Part shown: one piece after another, positions 19,141 to 27,618 of the stretch | How positions within the stretch are numbered: the first letter of the stretch is position 1 | How the letters are laid out: each line of letters starts with the position of its first letter | NCBI GenBank assembly: GCA_034520365.1 | Contig: JAXHNP010000006.1 | Span: 303,001-367,000 of the forward strand | From: Desulfobacterales bacterium | Lineage (GTDB): Bacteria; Desulfobacterota; Desulfobacteria; Desulfobacterales; Desulfosalsimonadaceae | Direction of reading: 5' to 3' | Length of the DNA: 64,000 bases | The notes under the pieces: generated by a model | Databases searched by the model: none | Seen by the model: the letters and a program-made list of their open reading frames with translations, nothing else | Told to the model about the DNA's origin: nothing | Position numbers and translations under genes: made by a program

Positions 19141-19250
19141 TCTTTTGCAACATTTTTCGCTTTTCAACCAATTCCGCCCTTTCGTTGATATTCCGTGCAA
19201 CCCCCCGCAGTTTACCCCCTCAGCCATTTCTGCCCGATCTGTTTTGATGC

Positions 19251-19266
19251 TGGCACAGTTAATGCT
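19251..19266 (+). promoter_or_regulatory. Sigma54-type promoter
   Basis: TGGCACAGTTAATGCT matches the TGGCAC-N5-TTGC consensus with GG and GC 12 bp apart. It lies about 108 bp upstream of the NifX-like gene. Confidence 0.8.
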
Positions 19267-19373
19267 TTACCGTAAACAAACAGCATTGCCGGCTGGCCGA
19301 AGCGGCGCTGCCGGCGGCTTTGGAAACCTTGTACATGAAAGTGTTTTATCAGAAACAGATTTGGTGAAAAGAA

Positions 19374-19679
19374 ATGATTGTCTGTGTTCCTTTGTTCGGC
19401 AGGCGGGTGGCCCCGCATTTCGGAAGTTCATCCGAACTGCTGTTTTATGAAGTCCATCGCGACCGCGTCCAAAAAAAAGAACGGATGCAACACTCTTTCA
19501 ACGATCCCATGGACATGGCCCGTAAAATTGCCGAGAGCGAGCCGGATGTCCTGGTTTGCGGGGGGATCCAGAATTTCTGCAAAGATTGGCTTGCGCTGCG
19601 CGGCATCACTGTTCTGGACAATCAAACAGGAGATGCCCGGGAGGTGGTGGCACGTCTGAAGGACGCGGCACTTATTTAA
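19374..19679 (+). CDS. NifX/NifB-type dinitrogenase cofactor-domain protein
   Basis: A 101-residue single domain of the NifX family (MIVCVPLFGRRVAPHFGSS, then DVLVCGGI and GITVLDNQTGDA). These proteins bind Fe-S or Mo-Fe-S clusters. In Desulfovibrio similar small proteins (orange protein complex) are encoded in sigma54-controlled operons. Here a sigma54 promoter and an enhancer-like site are directly upstream, and a rhodanese and a TauE permease gene follow, suggesting a sulfur or metal-sulfide role. Confidence 0.8.
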   Translation: MIVCVPLFGRRVAPHFGSSSELLFYEVHRDRVQKKERMQHSFNDPMDMARKIAESEPDVLVCGGIQNFCKDWLALRGITVLDNQTGDAREVVARLKDAALI

Positions 19680-19723
19680 ATTCAATGACAAAGCTGAAAT
19701 TAAATATTGAAAAGGAGGAAACA

Positions 19724-20125
19724 ATGGAACAGGTACTGAAATCCTTGACCTTTGAATTTTTCGGCAGTGGTCAGCATAAATTGACGCCGGAAAAATTGTT
19801 TGAAACAGAATCCGCCGTGCTGCTTGATGTACGCTCTAAAGAGGAGGCGGCGTCCGTTTCCATTAATTTGGCGGCGCATCCAAATATCGAAAGCCGCAAC
19901 ATCCCGGTGGATGAGATTCCCGACCGGGTCGATGAACTGCCGAAAGATCGGCTGATTGCTGTCTTTTGTCCGGCCCAGGTCCGCTCATCGATTGTTTACG
20001 CTTTTCTGCTGACAAAGGGGTTTGAGCAGGCCAGGGTCTTGGAGGGCGGCTACAGCGCGCTTACCGAGGCGGTCAAGCCGGGCAAACTCCTGAAATCCAT
20101 CCCATCCGAAGCGCAGAGGAGGTAA
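19724..20125 (+). CDS. Rhodanese-domain protein
   Basis: A 133-residue rhodanese with LLDVRSKEEA, RNIPVDEIPDRVDELP and the catalytic Cys in IAVFCPAQVRSSIV. The ATG at 19724 follows AAAGGAGG. It is a paralogue of the 13648 gene. It lies between the NifX-like gene and the TauE permease gene in one apparent operon, so persulfide handling and sulfur export or import may be linked. Confidence 0.85.
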   Translation: MEQVLKSLTFEFFGSGQHKLTPEKLFETESAVLLDVRSKEEAASVSINLAAHPNIESRNIPVDEIPDRVDELPKDRLIAVFCPAQVRSSIVYAFLLTKGFEQARVLEGGYSALTEAVKPGKLLKSIPSEAQRR

Positions 20126-20131
20126 CCCCTG

Positions 20132-20938
20132 ATGATGAATCTGGTCATTTCCTGTGCGCTGATTTTTATCGTGGCGGTCACCATGACCATGGTGGGCAAG
20201 GGGGGCGGCAATTTTTACGTGGTGATTCTGGCCATAGGCGGCCTTCCCATGCACCAGGCCGCCACTACCGGCCAGTTTATTCTTTTTGCCGCATCGGTTG
20301 CCGCCATGATCGTGTTTCAAAAAAACAAGGCCGTGTCATGGCCGCTGGCCCTTTTGGTCGGCGGCCTGACCGCTGCGGCCGCACTGGCCGGCGGTTATTT
20401 TTCGCATCTGTTCAGCGGTTTTGCCCTGAAAATCATATTTGCGGTCATGCTGGCCGCCGCCGGCGGGGTCATGCTGCTTCCGGTTTCCGAAAACAAGCAT
20501 CCGGAGCGAACCCCGAGGTTTGGTACATTACGCTTGAAATCCGGAGAGGATCGCTATTTTGTCAATTTATGGATCGCTGTGCCGGCTACAATACTGACCG
20601 GGATTGGCTCCGGCATGGTCGGTGTCTCCGGCGGCTCCTTTCTGGTGCCCCTGATGGTGGTCGCCTGCGGCGTATCCATGCACAAAGCCGTGGGGACATC
20701 TTCCACCTTGATCGCGGCCATTGCCTTTATGGGGTTTACCGGCCATGCCGTGCAGGGCGATTTTAATCCGCAATGGGCTCTGCCCCTGGCTGCCATGACG
20801 GTTATCGGGGGGATTCTCGGCGGGAAGTTCGCCCTAAACACCAAACCGAAATACCTCAAACAGGTGTTTGCCTATACCAACTGGCTGGCGGCCCTTTTTA
20901 TGGTCATCAATGCCTTTTATACAACAGGGGGCGTTTAG
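20132..20938 (+). CDS. TauE/SafE-family permease
   Basis: A 268-residue membrane protein with two homologous halves of about four helices each, with GKGGGNFYVVIL and GIGSGMVGVSGGSFLVPLM as the duplicated glycine-rich motifs. TauE/SafE proteins move sulfite, sulfoacetate, thiosulfate or similar anions. GAGGAGG precedes the ATG ATG start and the gene follows the rhodanese by 6 bp, so a sulfur compound is the likely substrate. Confidence 0.85.
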   Translation: MMNLVISCALIFIVAVTMTMVGKGGGNFYVVILAIGGLPMHQAATTGQFILFAASVAAMIVFQKNKAVSWPLALLVGGLTAAAALAGGYFSHLFSGFALKIIFAVMLAAAGGVMLLPVSENKHPERTPRFGTLRLKSGEDRYFVNLWIAVPATILTGIGSGMVGVSGGSFLVPLMVVACGVSMHKAVGTSSTLIAAIAFMGFTGHAVQGDFNPQWALPLAAMTVIGGILGGKFALNTKPKYLKQVFAYTNWLAALFMVINAFYTTGGV

Positions 20939-21089
20939 CTTACAAGTTCAACACCTAACGTATAACTGCGGCTATGTTGCAATCATTGGACTTTTAAACC
21001 AGAACTTTGGACTGTCAAGCAATCAAAAGCGAAATAAGTAAAGGCGGGCAGTCTGTTTGTAAAAATCGCAAAAAGGAGGTTGAGAATTT

Positions 21090-21644
21090 ATGCAAATCCT
21101 GAATCTGTATTGTACAACAACCGGAAATACGCGACAAGTTGCGGAAACGATTGATAAAACCCTGGAGGCCGCCGGCCACCGGGTGACCTCGGTTTCCGTT
21201 GGCAAGGATACCGAGGACCTGGAACTGCTTGATTATGACATGGTTTTTGTCGGCTCGGGCGTTTATGAATGGCTGCCGGGCAAGGCTTTGCAGACGCTTT
21301 TCGGAAAGCTCCGGCGGAAATATGCGGATATGGGCGCGATCAAACCGGCCTCGCCGAAACGGCCGGATAAAAAGGCGGTCATCTACTGTACCTATGGCGG
21401 GGTGCATACGGGAATCAACGAAGCCCTGCCCGCAGTGAAATGGATGGCGCAGCTTTTTGACCATTTGGGCTACATCATCCTGGATGAATGGTATGTTCCC
21501 GGCGAATACGCCCTCGAGAAAATGAAAGCCATGTCAGAGAGCGGCCGCCTGGGTGATATCCGGGGCCGACCGAATGAGCAGGATCTGAAGTCGGTGGCTG
21601 AAAAAGTAAAGGGGATTTTAAAAGCTCAACAATCTGAAACTTAA
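21090..21644 (+). CDS. Flavodoxin-family protein
   Basis: A 184-residue protein with the FMN phosphate-binding motif TTTGNTRQVAETI and the flavodoxin-like VGSGVYEWLPGKAL loop. AAGGAGG lies 10 nt upstream. It probably acts as a soluble electron carrier or NAD(P)H:FMN-type reductase. A transposase relic follows immediately downstream. Confidence 0.85.
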   Translation: MQILNLYCTTTGNTRQVAETIDKTLEAAGHRVTSVSVGKDTEDLELLDYDMVFVGSGVYEWLPGKALQTLFGKLRRKYADMGAIKPASPKRPDKKAVIYCTYGGVHTGINEALPAVKWMAQLFDHLGYIILDEWYVPGEYALEKMKAMSESGRLGDIRGRPNEQDLKSVAEKVKGILKAQQSET

Positions 21645-21649
21645 CTGCG

Positions 21650-21937
21650 TTATGCCGCAGGCGACATGTTGCAATCAACGGCCTGCACCACTTCTTCCGA
21701 TGGTATCGTCGAAGTGACGGGTCGCAGCCATCCTTGGTATTTCTTCCAGATCGATTCATGGCAATTCAATGCCGGGATCTGAAGAATGCCGATGGCGATA
21801 CAGCCAAAATTGACAAAAGCTTCGAGCGCATCAATTGCTACCAGAACCATGTGTTGAGACCGCGGGTTATCGATTGCCGACATATCGATTTTGATTTGCC
21901 TTCCGGCCCGCGGCCACACACTGGTCCAAAGCCAAAA
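21650..21937 (-). pseudogene. C-terminal relic of a DDE-type transposase
   Basis: About 95 codons resembling the end of an IS4-like transposase (LVAIDALEAFVNFGCIAIG, ESIWKKYQGWLRPVTSTIPS) with no catalytic domain upstream. Its end carries the short repeat also found at 14275, and AACCAGAACGTTGGAC at 21943 recurs, with changes, at 20998. It is a decayed insertion sequence. Confidence 0.55.
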
Positions 21938-22044
21938 TTTTTTAACCAGAACGTTGGACCGCCAAGTTATAATTAACCCGAACCTCAATTTCTCAGGCGG
22001 CATTGTGCTGGCCGGCGGATGCATTAAAAGAGTTGGAGAAAACA

Positions 22045-24690
22045 ATGAAACATAAACTGTTGACCGCACTTACAGCCAGTATTGTCATGATTTTTTTGCT
22101 ACATTCGAGTGCAATTGGCTTAAATGCGGCACCGGCACCGACAGATGAATCCGAACAGGCGTATGAAGAAGCAAAAAAAGATGCCATGGGGATTTGTCCT
22201 CCCTTTTATCTGCGGGATAAAGAAGGAAACATCATCAATCCATTGGAAAATCGGAATGCCGATGTCCCTTATAGCCCCAAAAAAACCTGTGGTAAGTGCC
22301 ATGATTATAAAAAGATTACAAAAGGATATCATTTTCAGCAGGGTAAACTTTCAGAGATGAGCCACGCCTTTCAGGAAACCTATCCCTGGTGCACGAGTCC
22401 CGGTCAATATGGCGGCAGATGGTGAAGCCCCGGTCCTGTTTTCCCGCAGTTGGCGGGGAAAAATAATAGTTCTTCACAGTCAATTGACCTTACCTCTTAT
22501 ACCTTTATACAAAAATGCGGTGCCTGTCATCCTGGCGGCGGTTCTGCCGAATTAGACCGTAACGGGAACCGTTATGACAAATTTGCCGCTGACCCTGAAA
22601 ACAATATTACTTCCGGCGGACAAAACGAATTTGATGGCGATTATTTCAAGGCCAAATGGGCGAAAAGCGGTGTAATCGAGGCGGACTGTCTGATATGCCA
22701 CCTCAAGGATTATCATAACGAAAAAAGAAAAAACCAGATAACGGCCTTAAATTTCCGGTGGGCCGCGACTGCAGGGGCCGGGTTCGGTGAAATCAAAGGC
22801 TGTGTTTCCAATGGCGAAAAGCCAAAGGTGTCCTATAATTTTTCTGTTTTCCAGGAAAACGGCCAGGTGGTTTTGCCGATAACGCGAGAAGTGCGGAACG
22901 AAAAATGCCTTTTCTGCCACCGTGAAAGCGACTGGAAAAAGCGAGGGGCTTCCTTTAATTCAAGAACCGATGTTCATATACGCGCCGGTCTTCGTTGTAT
23001 TGATTGTCATGTAACCGGACGCAGCGCAAAGGACCCGCGTATTGAAGGCAGAGAGAGGCATCAGATTGGAAAGGGGGATGACCCCGGGGGGCTTGTGCGC
23101 AACGATTTGGATAATACGATGCGCAGCTGCGAAGATTGTCATTCTGAGGGCCTTTTGAATGCCCCGGTTGCAAAACATAGAGATCTACCTCCTGTGCATT
23201 TAGAGAAAATAGCCTGTCAGACATGTCATATTCCGTGGCGTCAGGTAAAGGCAGCCCTGGTGGAGGATGCTTCCGTTTTTAATACCAGTCCAAGGATTAC
23301 ACCGCCAGCCAAACGGATATGGTCGTTTTATGGTCCTGATATAAGACCATGGAATTACTATGGTTTTTTGCATGATTATCCGGAAGGCCTGCGCCCCGTT
23401 TTTCAATTCAGGCCTGTTGTGGGGTGGTACAAAGACAAGCTTTATCCGTTAAACAGGGTCTATACTTTGTGGGTTGGCATTAAAAAGAACAACGAGAAAG
23501 GCATCGACCAGCCATACATGAAAGATGTCTTCATGATGTGGAAAAGCCACCGGAACGATCCCGATAAGAACTATCCCCAGCTAGAGAAAATCAAGGATGA
23601 CAATCGCGACGGATTCCCGGAAGTCAATCGGCCTGAAGAGATCAAGGCACTACTGGCCTCAGTGACTTCAATGCTGAAACAAAAAGGAGAATCCCTGGAG
23701 GGGAAAAGGGTCGTATTCGTGGATGGTAACCGGTATACGGCTAACGGTATTGACTGGGAAACACTTTCCAAAAAGGCTCATGAATACAGCCCGTACGGAT
23801 CTGTGTTTAAATTCAGTCATGATATAGCCCCTGCGCAAAATGCATTGGGAGCAAAAGGCTGTACTGATTGTCACAGTTCAACGTCTGATTTCTTTTTCAA
23901 GGATATAATGGTAAAGCCTTTTGATCAGAGCGGAGAGGCCGTTACACAGCAGAATGCAGCTTTCATGAATTTTTCTCCTGCAGCGCTGCAACTTACCGTC
24001 TTTGAGCAAGAGATACTGAAACCATATGGTTTTTGGATCCTGTTCGCTGTTTTCTTTCTGGTCATTCTTCACTATGTCATTTTCGGCCCCAAAGATGTCA
24101 GGGGTAACGATCAGGATCCTGCTGACGTTCGCTTCAGTATCGGTGAAAGGGTCATCCATTATGTTTCGGTAGTTCTATTTGCCCTTTTGACAATAAGTGG
24201 TCTGATCACCTTCTCAGCGATTCCCTTTTCATCCGGTACAATTGGAATTATCCATACGTTTCACCATTATGCTGGCTATTTGTTTGTGCTCAACATGCTG
24301 CTGATTGCCGGCATCTGGTTCAGAGACGTTTTATTTGAGAAAAGTGATTGGCAATGGCTCAAAAAGCTTGGCAATTACTTCGGGTATCAGGGAAGATTGC
24401 CGGCAGACCGTTTCAACGCCGGTCAGAAGCTATATTTCTGGTTTATGTTGTTACTCGTCGCCATACTGGGAATCACCGGTGTCATGATCATCTGGACAAC
24501 GAACAGCAATCTGGGATTGATTGCCCATACGATTCATACTGTAGCGGCGTTTATCGTCATTGTTACTGTTATTGTCCATGCTTATCTGGGGACCCTTGCC
24601 AACCCGGGGACTTTAAAGGGTATTTTCGAAGGTAAGGTGATTGTATCAGGCATTGATGCGGATACCAAAGAGTCCTTAAACAATCCCTGA
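22045..24690 (+). CDS. Octahaem c-type cytochrome fused to a membrane cytochrome b domain, with in-frame UGA (candidate Sec)
   Basis: One frame of 881 residues if the TGA at 22423 is read through as residue 127. It has a signal peptide (about 1-28) and eight CxxCH haem sites: CGKCH at 82 before the TGA, then CGACH, CLICH, CLFCH, CIDCH, CEDCH, CQTCH and CTDCH. Four C-terminal helices follow with histidines (FHHYAG, HTIHTV), as in formate dehydrogenase gamma/cytochrome b561-type quinol-binding subunits. It should move electrons between the quinone pool and the periplasm. The TGA follows GGRW, a hairpin fitting the bacterial SECIS pattern starts 13 nt later, and the downstream part has no plausible own start or signal peptide. 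A nonsense mutation is the alternative. Confidence 0.75.
22439..22462 (+). promoter_or_regulatory. SECIS-like hairpin after the in-frame UGA at 22423
   Basis: TTTTCCCGC, loop AGTTG, GCGGGGAAAA: nine base pairs with one bulged G. The loop starts 22 nt after the UGA and has G at its second position. Both features fit the bacterial SECIS rules (loop 16-37 nt downstream, G in the first two loop bases). Confidence 0.6.
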
Positions 24691-24764
24691 AAATTGTTAG
24701 CTGCAAAATATTCAAGCACCTGGATTCAAGATAAGGGGCTGTTAAACTGGCAAAGGAGTTACTA

Positions 24765-25161
24765 TTGACAGGAGCAAAAGCGAAAGCTGCGGTTTGCATT
24801 ACCCTTGTCGTTTTCGCCGGCTCCCTGTTTTCTATCCAATCGGCTGCTGCTCAGGAAAACCGTATCGATAAAGAGATCCTCAAAATTCTTTACCGGAACG
24901 GCCAGATAAGTGCCGAAGAATACCAGCAGCTATTGGAAAAAGCCGGAGGGCGGATGGGGGGCCTGGGAAACCGCCTTGCGGTACTCCACTCTCGACTTTG
25001 CGGACAAGGATGTGGATGCCGGAAATCTGAACAACTACACCCTGGGGTTGAACGGGTATTTATATCCCAATCTGCGCATCATGTTAAATTATATCTATGC
25101 GGACCTGGAGAGTGCGGGCGTTACCCGCATCTTTCAAACCAGATTTCAGATTGATTTTTAA
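24765..25161 (+). pseudogene. Gutted phosphate-selective porin (OprP-like) relic
   Basis: The start (TTG with AAAGGAG upstream) encodes a signal peptide and the short N-terminal coiled coil (EILKILYRNGQISAEEYQQL), like the intact porin at 31700. Near 24950 the sequence jumps, with a frame change, to the last strands of the same family (GAWETALRYSTLDF to TRFQIDF). About 350 internal residues are missing. The stop overlaps the convergent TorD-like gene. Confidence 0.8.
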
Positions 25162-25763
25162 ATAGGTGTCTCTGCAAGTACTGCCTGCCGGGTCAGTTCG
25201 CCCAGAAGCTGATAAAAGCCGGTGCCGGCTCCCTGCGTCACTTTTCGGGTAAAGGGCTCGATCCAGGCGCCCAGGTGGTGCCTGAGAAAGCGTTGCTCAA
25301 GCGCGTGCAGGGTTTGCCCGGTTTCAGTGTCCGCGGAAAGCCGGGCCGAGACCAGGTAGGCGAGAAATTCGAGTTCGGCGATAATGTGATCGGGCGGACC
25401 GTTGAAACTTTCGGCCATATCCAGGCCGGCCTGCCGGTAAATATCGAGAATGTCCCGGGTGGACGTCCCCATCAGGGTGGGCTGATCTTCCAGGTAAACC
25501 GAGCCCAGCGGCGGGGCGATGGTTTCAAAGGGGCCCACGAAAAGGCCGGCATAGTCGACCAGCAGTTCCTGGAGCGTGTTTTTCCGCCATTGTCCAAGCA
25601 GATCCGAAAACATTTGCGCGCCGGGATCTGCCGGGCGGCCGTTGCTTTCTGCATTTGCTTCCAGAAAAGCTCCCAAGTCAAGGGATGGCCTGGCATAACA
25701 GCCGGCTATGCCGGCGAAAATATCGGCCCTGGTTTCAGGTTCTATATTGTTTGGAGATTCCAT
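25158..25763 (-). CDS. arrD: TorD-family chaperone of the arsenate reductase (ArrD)
   Basis: A 201-residue helical protein of the TorD/DmsD type, with LLVDYAGLFVGP, PPLGSVYLE and PDHIIAELEFL as family motifs. These chaperones bind the twin-arginine leader and assist molybdenum-cofactor insertion. I chose the ATG at 25763 because the frame upstream overlaps the membrane subunit gene and shows no homology. It is the last gene of the arrABCD order, 14 bp after arrC. Confidence 0.8.
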   Translation of the reverse strand: MESPNNIEPETRADIFAGIAGCYARPSLDLGAFLEANAESNGRPADPGAQMFSDLLGQWRKNTLQELLVDYAGLFVGPFETIAPPLGSVYLEDQPTLMGTSTRDILDIYRQAGLDMAESFNGPPDHIIAELEFLAYLVSARLSADTETGQTLHALEQRFLRHHLGAWIEPFTRKVTQGAGTGFYQLLGELTRQAVLAETPI

Positions 25764-25777
25764 GGTGTGTTCGCCTG

Positions 25778-26878
25778 CTATTCGGGAGCCGCATCGAGTT
25801 TGAGCCACCGTTCGCCCAGGGTGTAGAGCAGCAGCATGGTGGATACGGCGGCCACAATGACCAAAATTTCCCATATGCTGGGAAAATAGGAAAGCACCTG
25901 GGGCAGTCCTTCGGCCTTCGGCCCCACGGGCCGGATCTGCCCGCCGATGAGAATCTGCATGTGCACCGCGAAAATGCCGACCAAGGTGATGGCAGGGGCG
26001 ACCGTTTTGGCCCAGGCCATTTGCCGCAGGCGTTTGCTCAGCATCATGGCATAGGGGATCAAAAGAAACAGCACGAGATTGAAATTGATGGCGGTGGCAA
26101 ACTCCGGCCGCGTGTAGGCCGATGCCAGGGCGAGCTTGAGCACGTAGAATATCAGGGAAAGCCCCAGCATGAAGCCGAACATGCGCGTAAGCGAATTCAC
26201 GGCGGCATCGGCCTGTTTCGAACAGGCCCCCGAGACCCACCGGCATACATTCATATACAGGATGATTGCCGCAATGCCCGAAAGCATGGCAATAATTAAG
26301 GAAAAGATGGCAATGAACGGACCAAAGTAGGTGGGCCGGGCCTCGGTGAGGCCGAATACCGAGCCGAGCATCAGCGCGGCAAATACCCCGCAGAGCATGG
26401 AGGCAGAGCCCAGCCAGCGGCTTGCGATCGAATGCCAGTCCCCCATGTGCATCTGCCACAGTTTAATGACAAGAAAGAGCAGCTCAAGGCTGTAAAGGGC
26501 CCCCATGTACCAGATGGGAGACGACAGGTTCGGAGACAGCATGATATAGATCATGTGGGTCAGCGACCCCAGCTCCAGGCCGATGCAGATAAAGGCGGCC
26601 ACCAGGGTGGAAATGGCCAGAAAGACGAGTCTTTTGGCCAGGACTTCAAACTGCGTGAGACCGAAAACCGAGGGCAAAGATGCCACCAGGGCCAGCCCCG
26701 TACTGGTCAGGGCGAAAAAAACGTATCCGCCCAGCGGCAGGGTCCAGATCAGCACGTCGTTTGCGTTGAACAGATAGTGCCCTTTCATAAGCAGCACGAT
26801 CGCCGTAAACAGGCCGATGCCCACGCCGGCCAGAAGCACGGCCATCCAGGGGACAAAAAGTTTTTTCGCGGAATTCAT
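25778..26878 (-). CDS. arrC: NrfD/PsrC-type membrane subunit (ArrC)
   Basis: A 366-residue polytopic protein, about ten helices, of the NrfD/PsrC family that passes electrons from menaquinol to the periplasmic Fe-S subunit. It overlaps the Fe-S subunit gene by 4 bp. Its place between arrB and the TorD chaperone matches arr operons that carry arrC and arrD. Confidence 0.8.
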   Translation of the reverse strand: MNSAKKLFVPWMAVLLAGVGIGLFTAIVLLMKGHYLFNANDVLIWTLPLGGYVFFALTSTGLALVASLPSVFGLTQFEVLAKRLVFLAISTLVAAFICIGLELGSLTHMIYIMLSPNLSSPIWYMGALYSLELLFLVIKLWQMHMGDWHSIASRWLGSASMLCGVFAALMLGSVFGLTEARPTYFGPFIAIFSLIIAMLSGIAAIILYMNVCRWVSGACSKQADAAVNSLTRMFGFMLGLSLIFYVLKLALASAYTRPEFATAINFNLVLFLLIPYAMMLSKRLRQMAWAKTVAPAITLVGIFAVHMQILIGGQIRPVGPKAEGLPQVLSYFPSIWEILVIVAAVSTMLLLYTLGERWLKLDAAPE

Positions 26879-27603
26879 GACACCTCTCCTTTGGTCTGCA
26901 GATACGTTCCGGGGTTAAAGCTCCGGATGTAGTAAATCTTGGGCTGGGTGCCCAGGTGCTCATTTAGGCGGTACGCCCGGTATTTGCCCAGCAGCTGGTT
27001 TACCACACTGGAAGGATTGTCCAGATCCCCGAAAATGCGGGCGTCTGCCGGACAAGCCTCGACGCAGGCCGGAAGCAGGCCCTTTTTGATGCGGTGGTCG
27101 CAGAACGTGCATTTTTCCACCACGCCCTTGGGCCGGATGCCGTCCAGGGTGCGTTCCCGCTCCGGGTTGTAATAGGGGATCGTTTTTCCGCCGACAATAT
27201 CGACCATCTCTTCGGGCGAAGTCGTGCAGCCTTCGATGAGCGCCTCTTTTTTGTGCCATTCCGGATGCGGCTTGCGCCAGTTGAAGTAAATCACGCCAAA
27301 CGGGCAGTTGAACATGCAGTACTTGCATCCGATGCACTTGTCCGGATCATGCATGGTAATGCCGCCTTCGGCCTTATGCATGGCCCGGGTCGGGCAGCCG
27401 CGCACGCAGGGCGCATTGTCGCAGTGGTTGCAAAGGGTCGGGGTGTAGTGATACCGGACGTTGGGGAAGGTGCCCGCGGTTTCGGTGATCTTGTAGGACC
27501 AGTAAATGCCGTCCGGGGTGTTGTTCTCGTTTTTGCAGCTGATAATGCAGGCGCCGCAGCCGACGCATTTCTGGTGGTCGATAACCATTGCCCATTTTGT
27601 CAT
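26875..27603 (-). CDS. arrB: Four-cluster ferredoxin subunit (ArrB)
   Basis: A 242-residue protein with four cysteine groups: CVGCGACIISC, CNHCDNAPCVRGC, CIGCKYCMFNC and CTFCDHRIKKG...CVEAC. This is the DmsB/PsrB/ArrB layout that binds four Fe-S clusters. No signal peptide is present, so it would be exported with the catalytic subunit. It follows the catalytic subunit gene by 15 bp. Confidence 0.85.
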   Translation of the reverse strand: MTKWAMVIDHQKCVGCGACIISCKNENNTPDGIYWSYKITETAGTFPNVRYHYTPTLCNHCDNAPCVRGCPTRAMHKAEGGITMHDPDKCIGCKYCMFNCPFGVIYFNWRKPHPEWHKKEALIEGCTTSPEEMVDIVGGKTIPYYNPERERTLDGIRPKGVVEKCTFCDHRIKKGLLPACVEACPADARIFGDLDNPSSVVNQLLGKYRAYRLNEHLGTQPKIYYIRSFNPGTYLQTKGEVS

Positions 27604-27618
27604 GGCTTTTCCCCCTGG

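Noticed and set aside
24765-25161. A second UGA or programmed frameshift in the porin relic
   Set aside because: The discontinuity is a large internal deletion with a frame change, not a single recoding event; the missing part is about 350 residues compared with the paralogue.
25764-26459. Long N-terminal extension of the TorD-like gene
   Set aside because: It overlaps the NrfD-type gene out of frame and shows no homology; the ATG at 25763 fits the family length.
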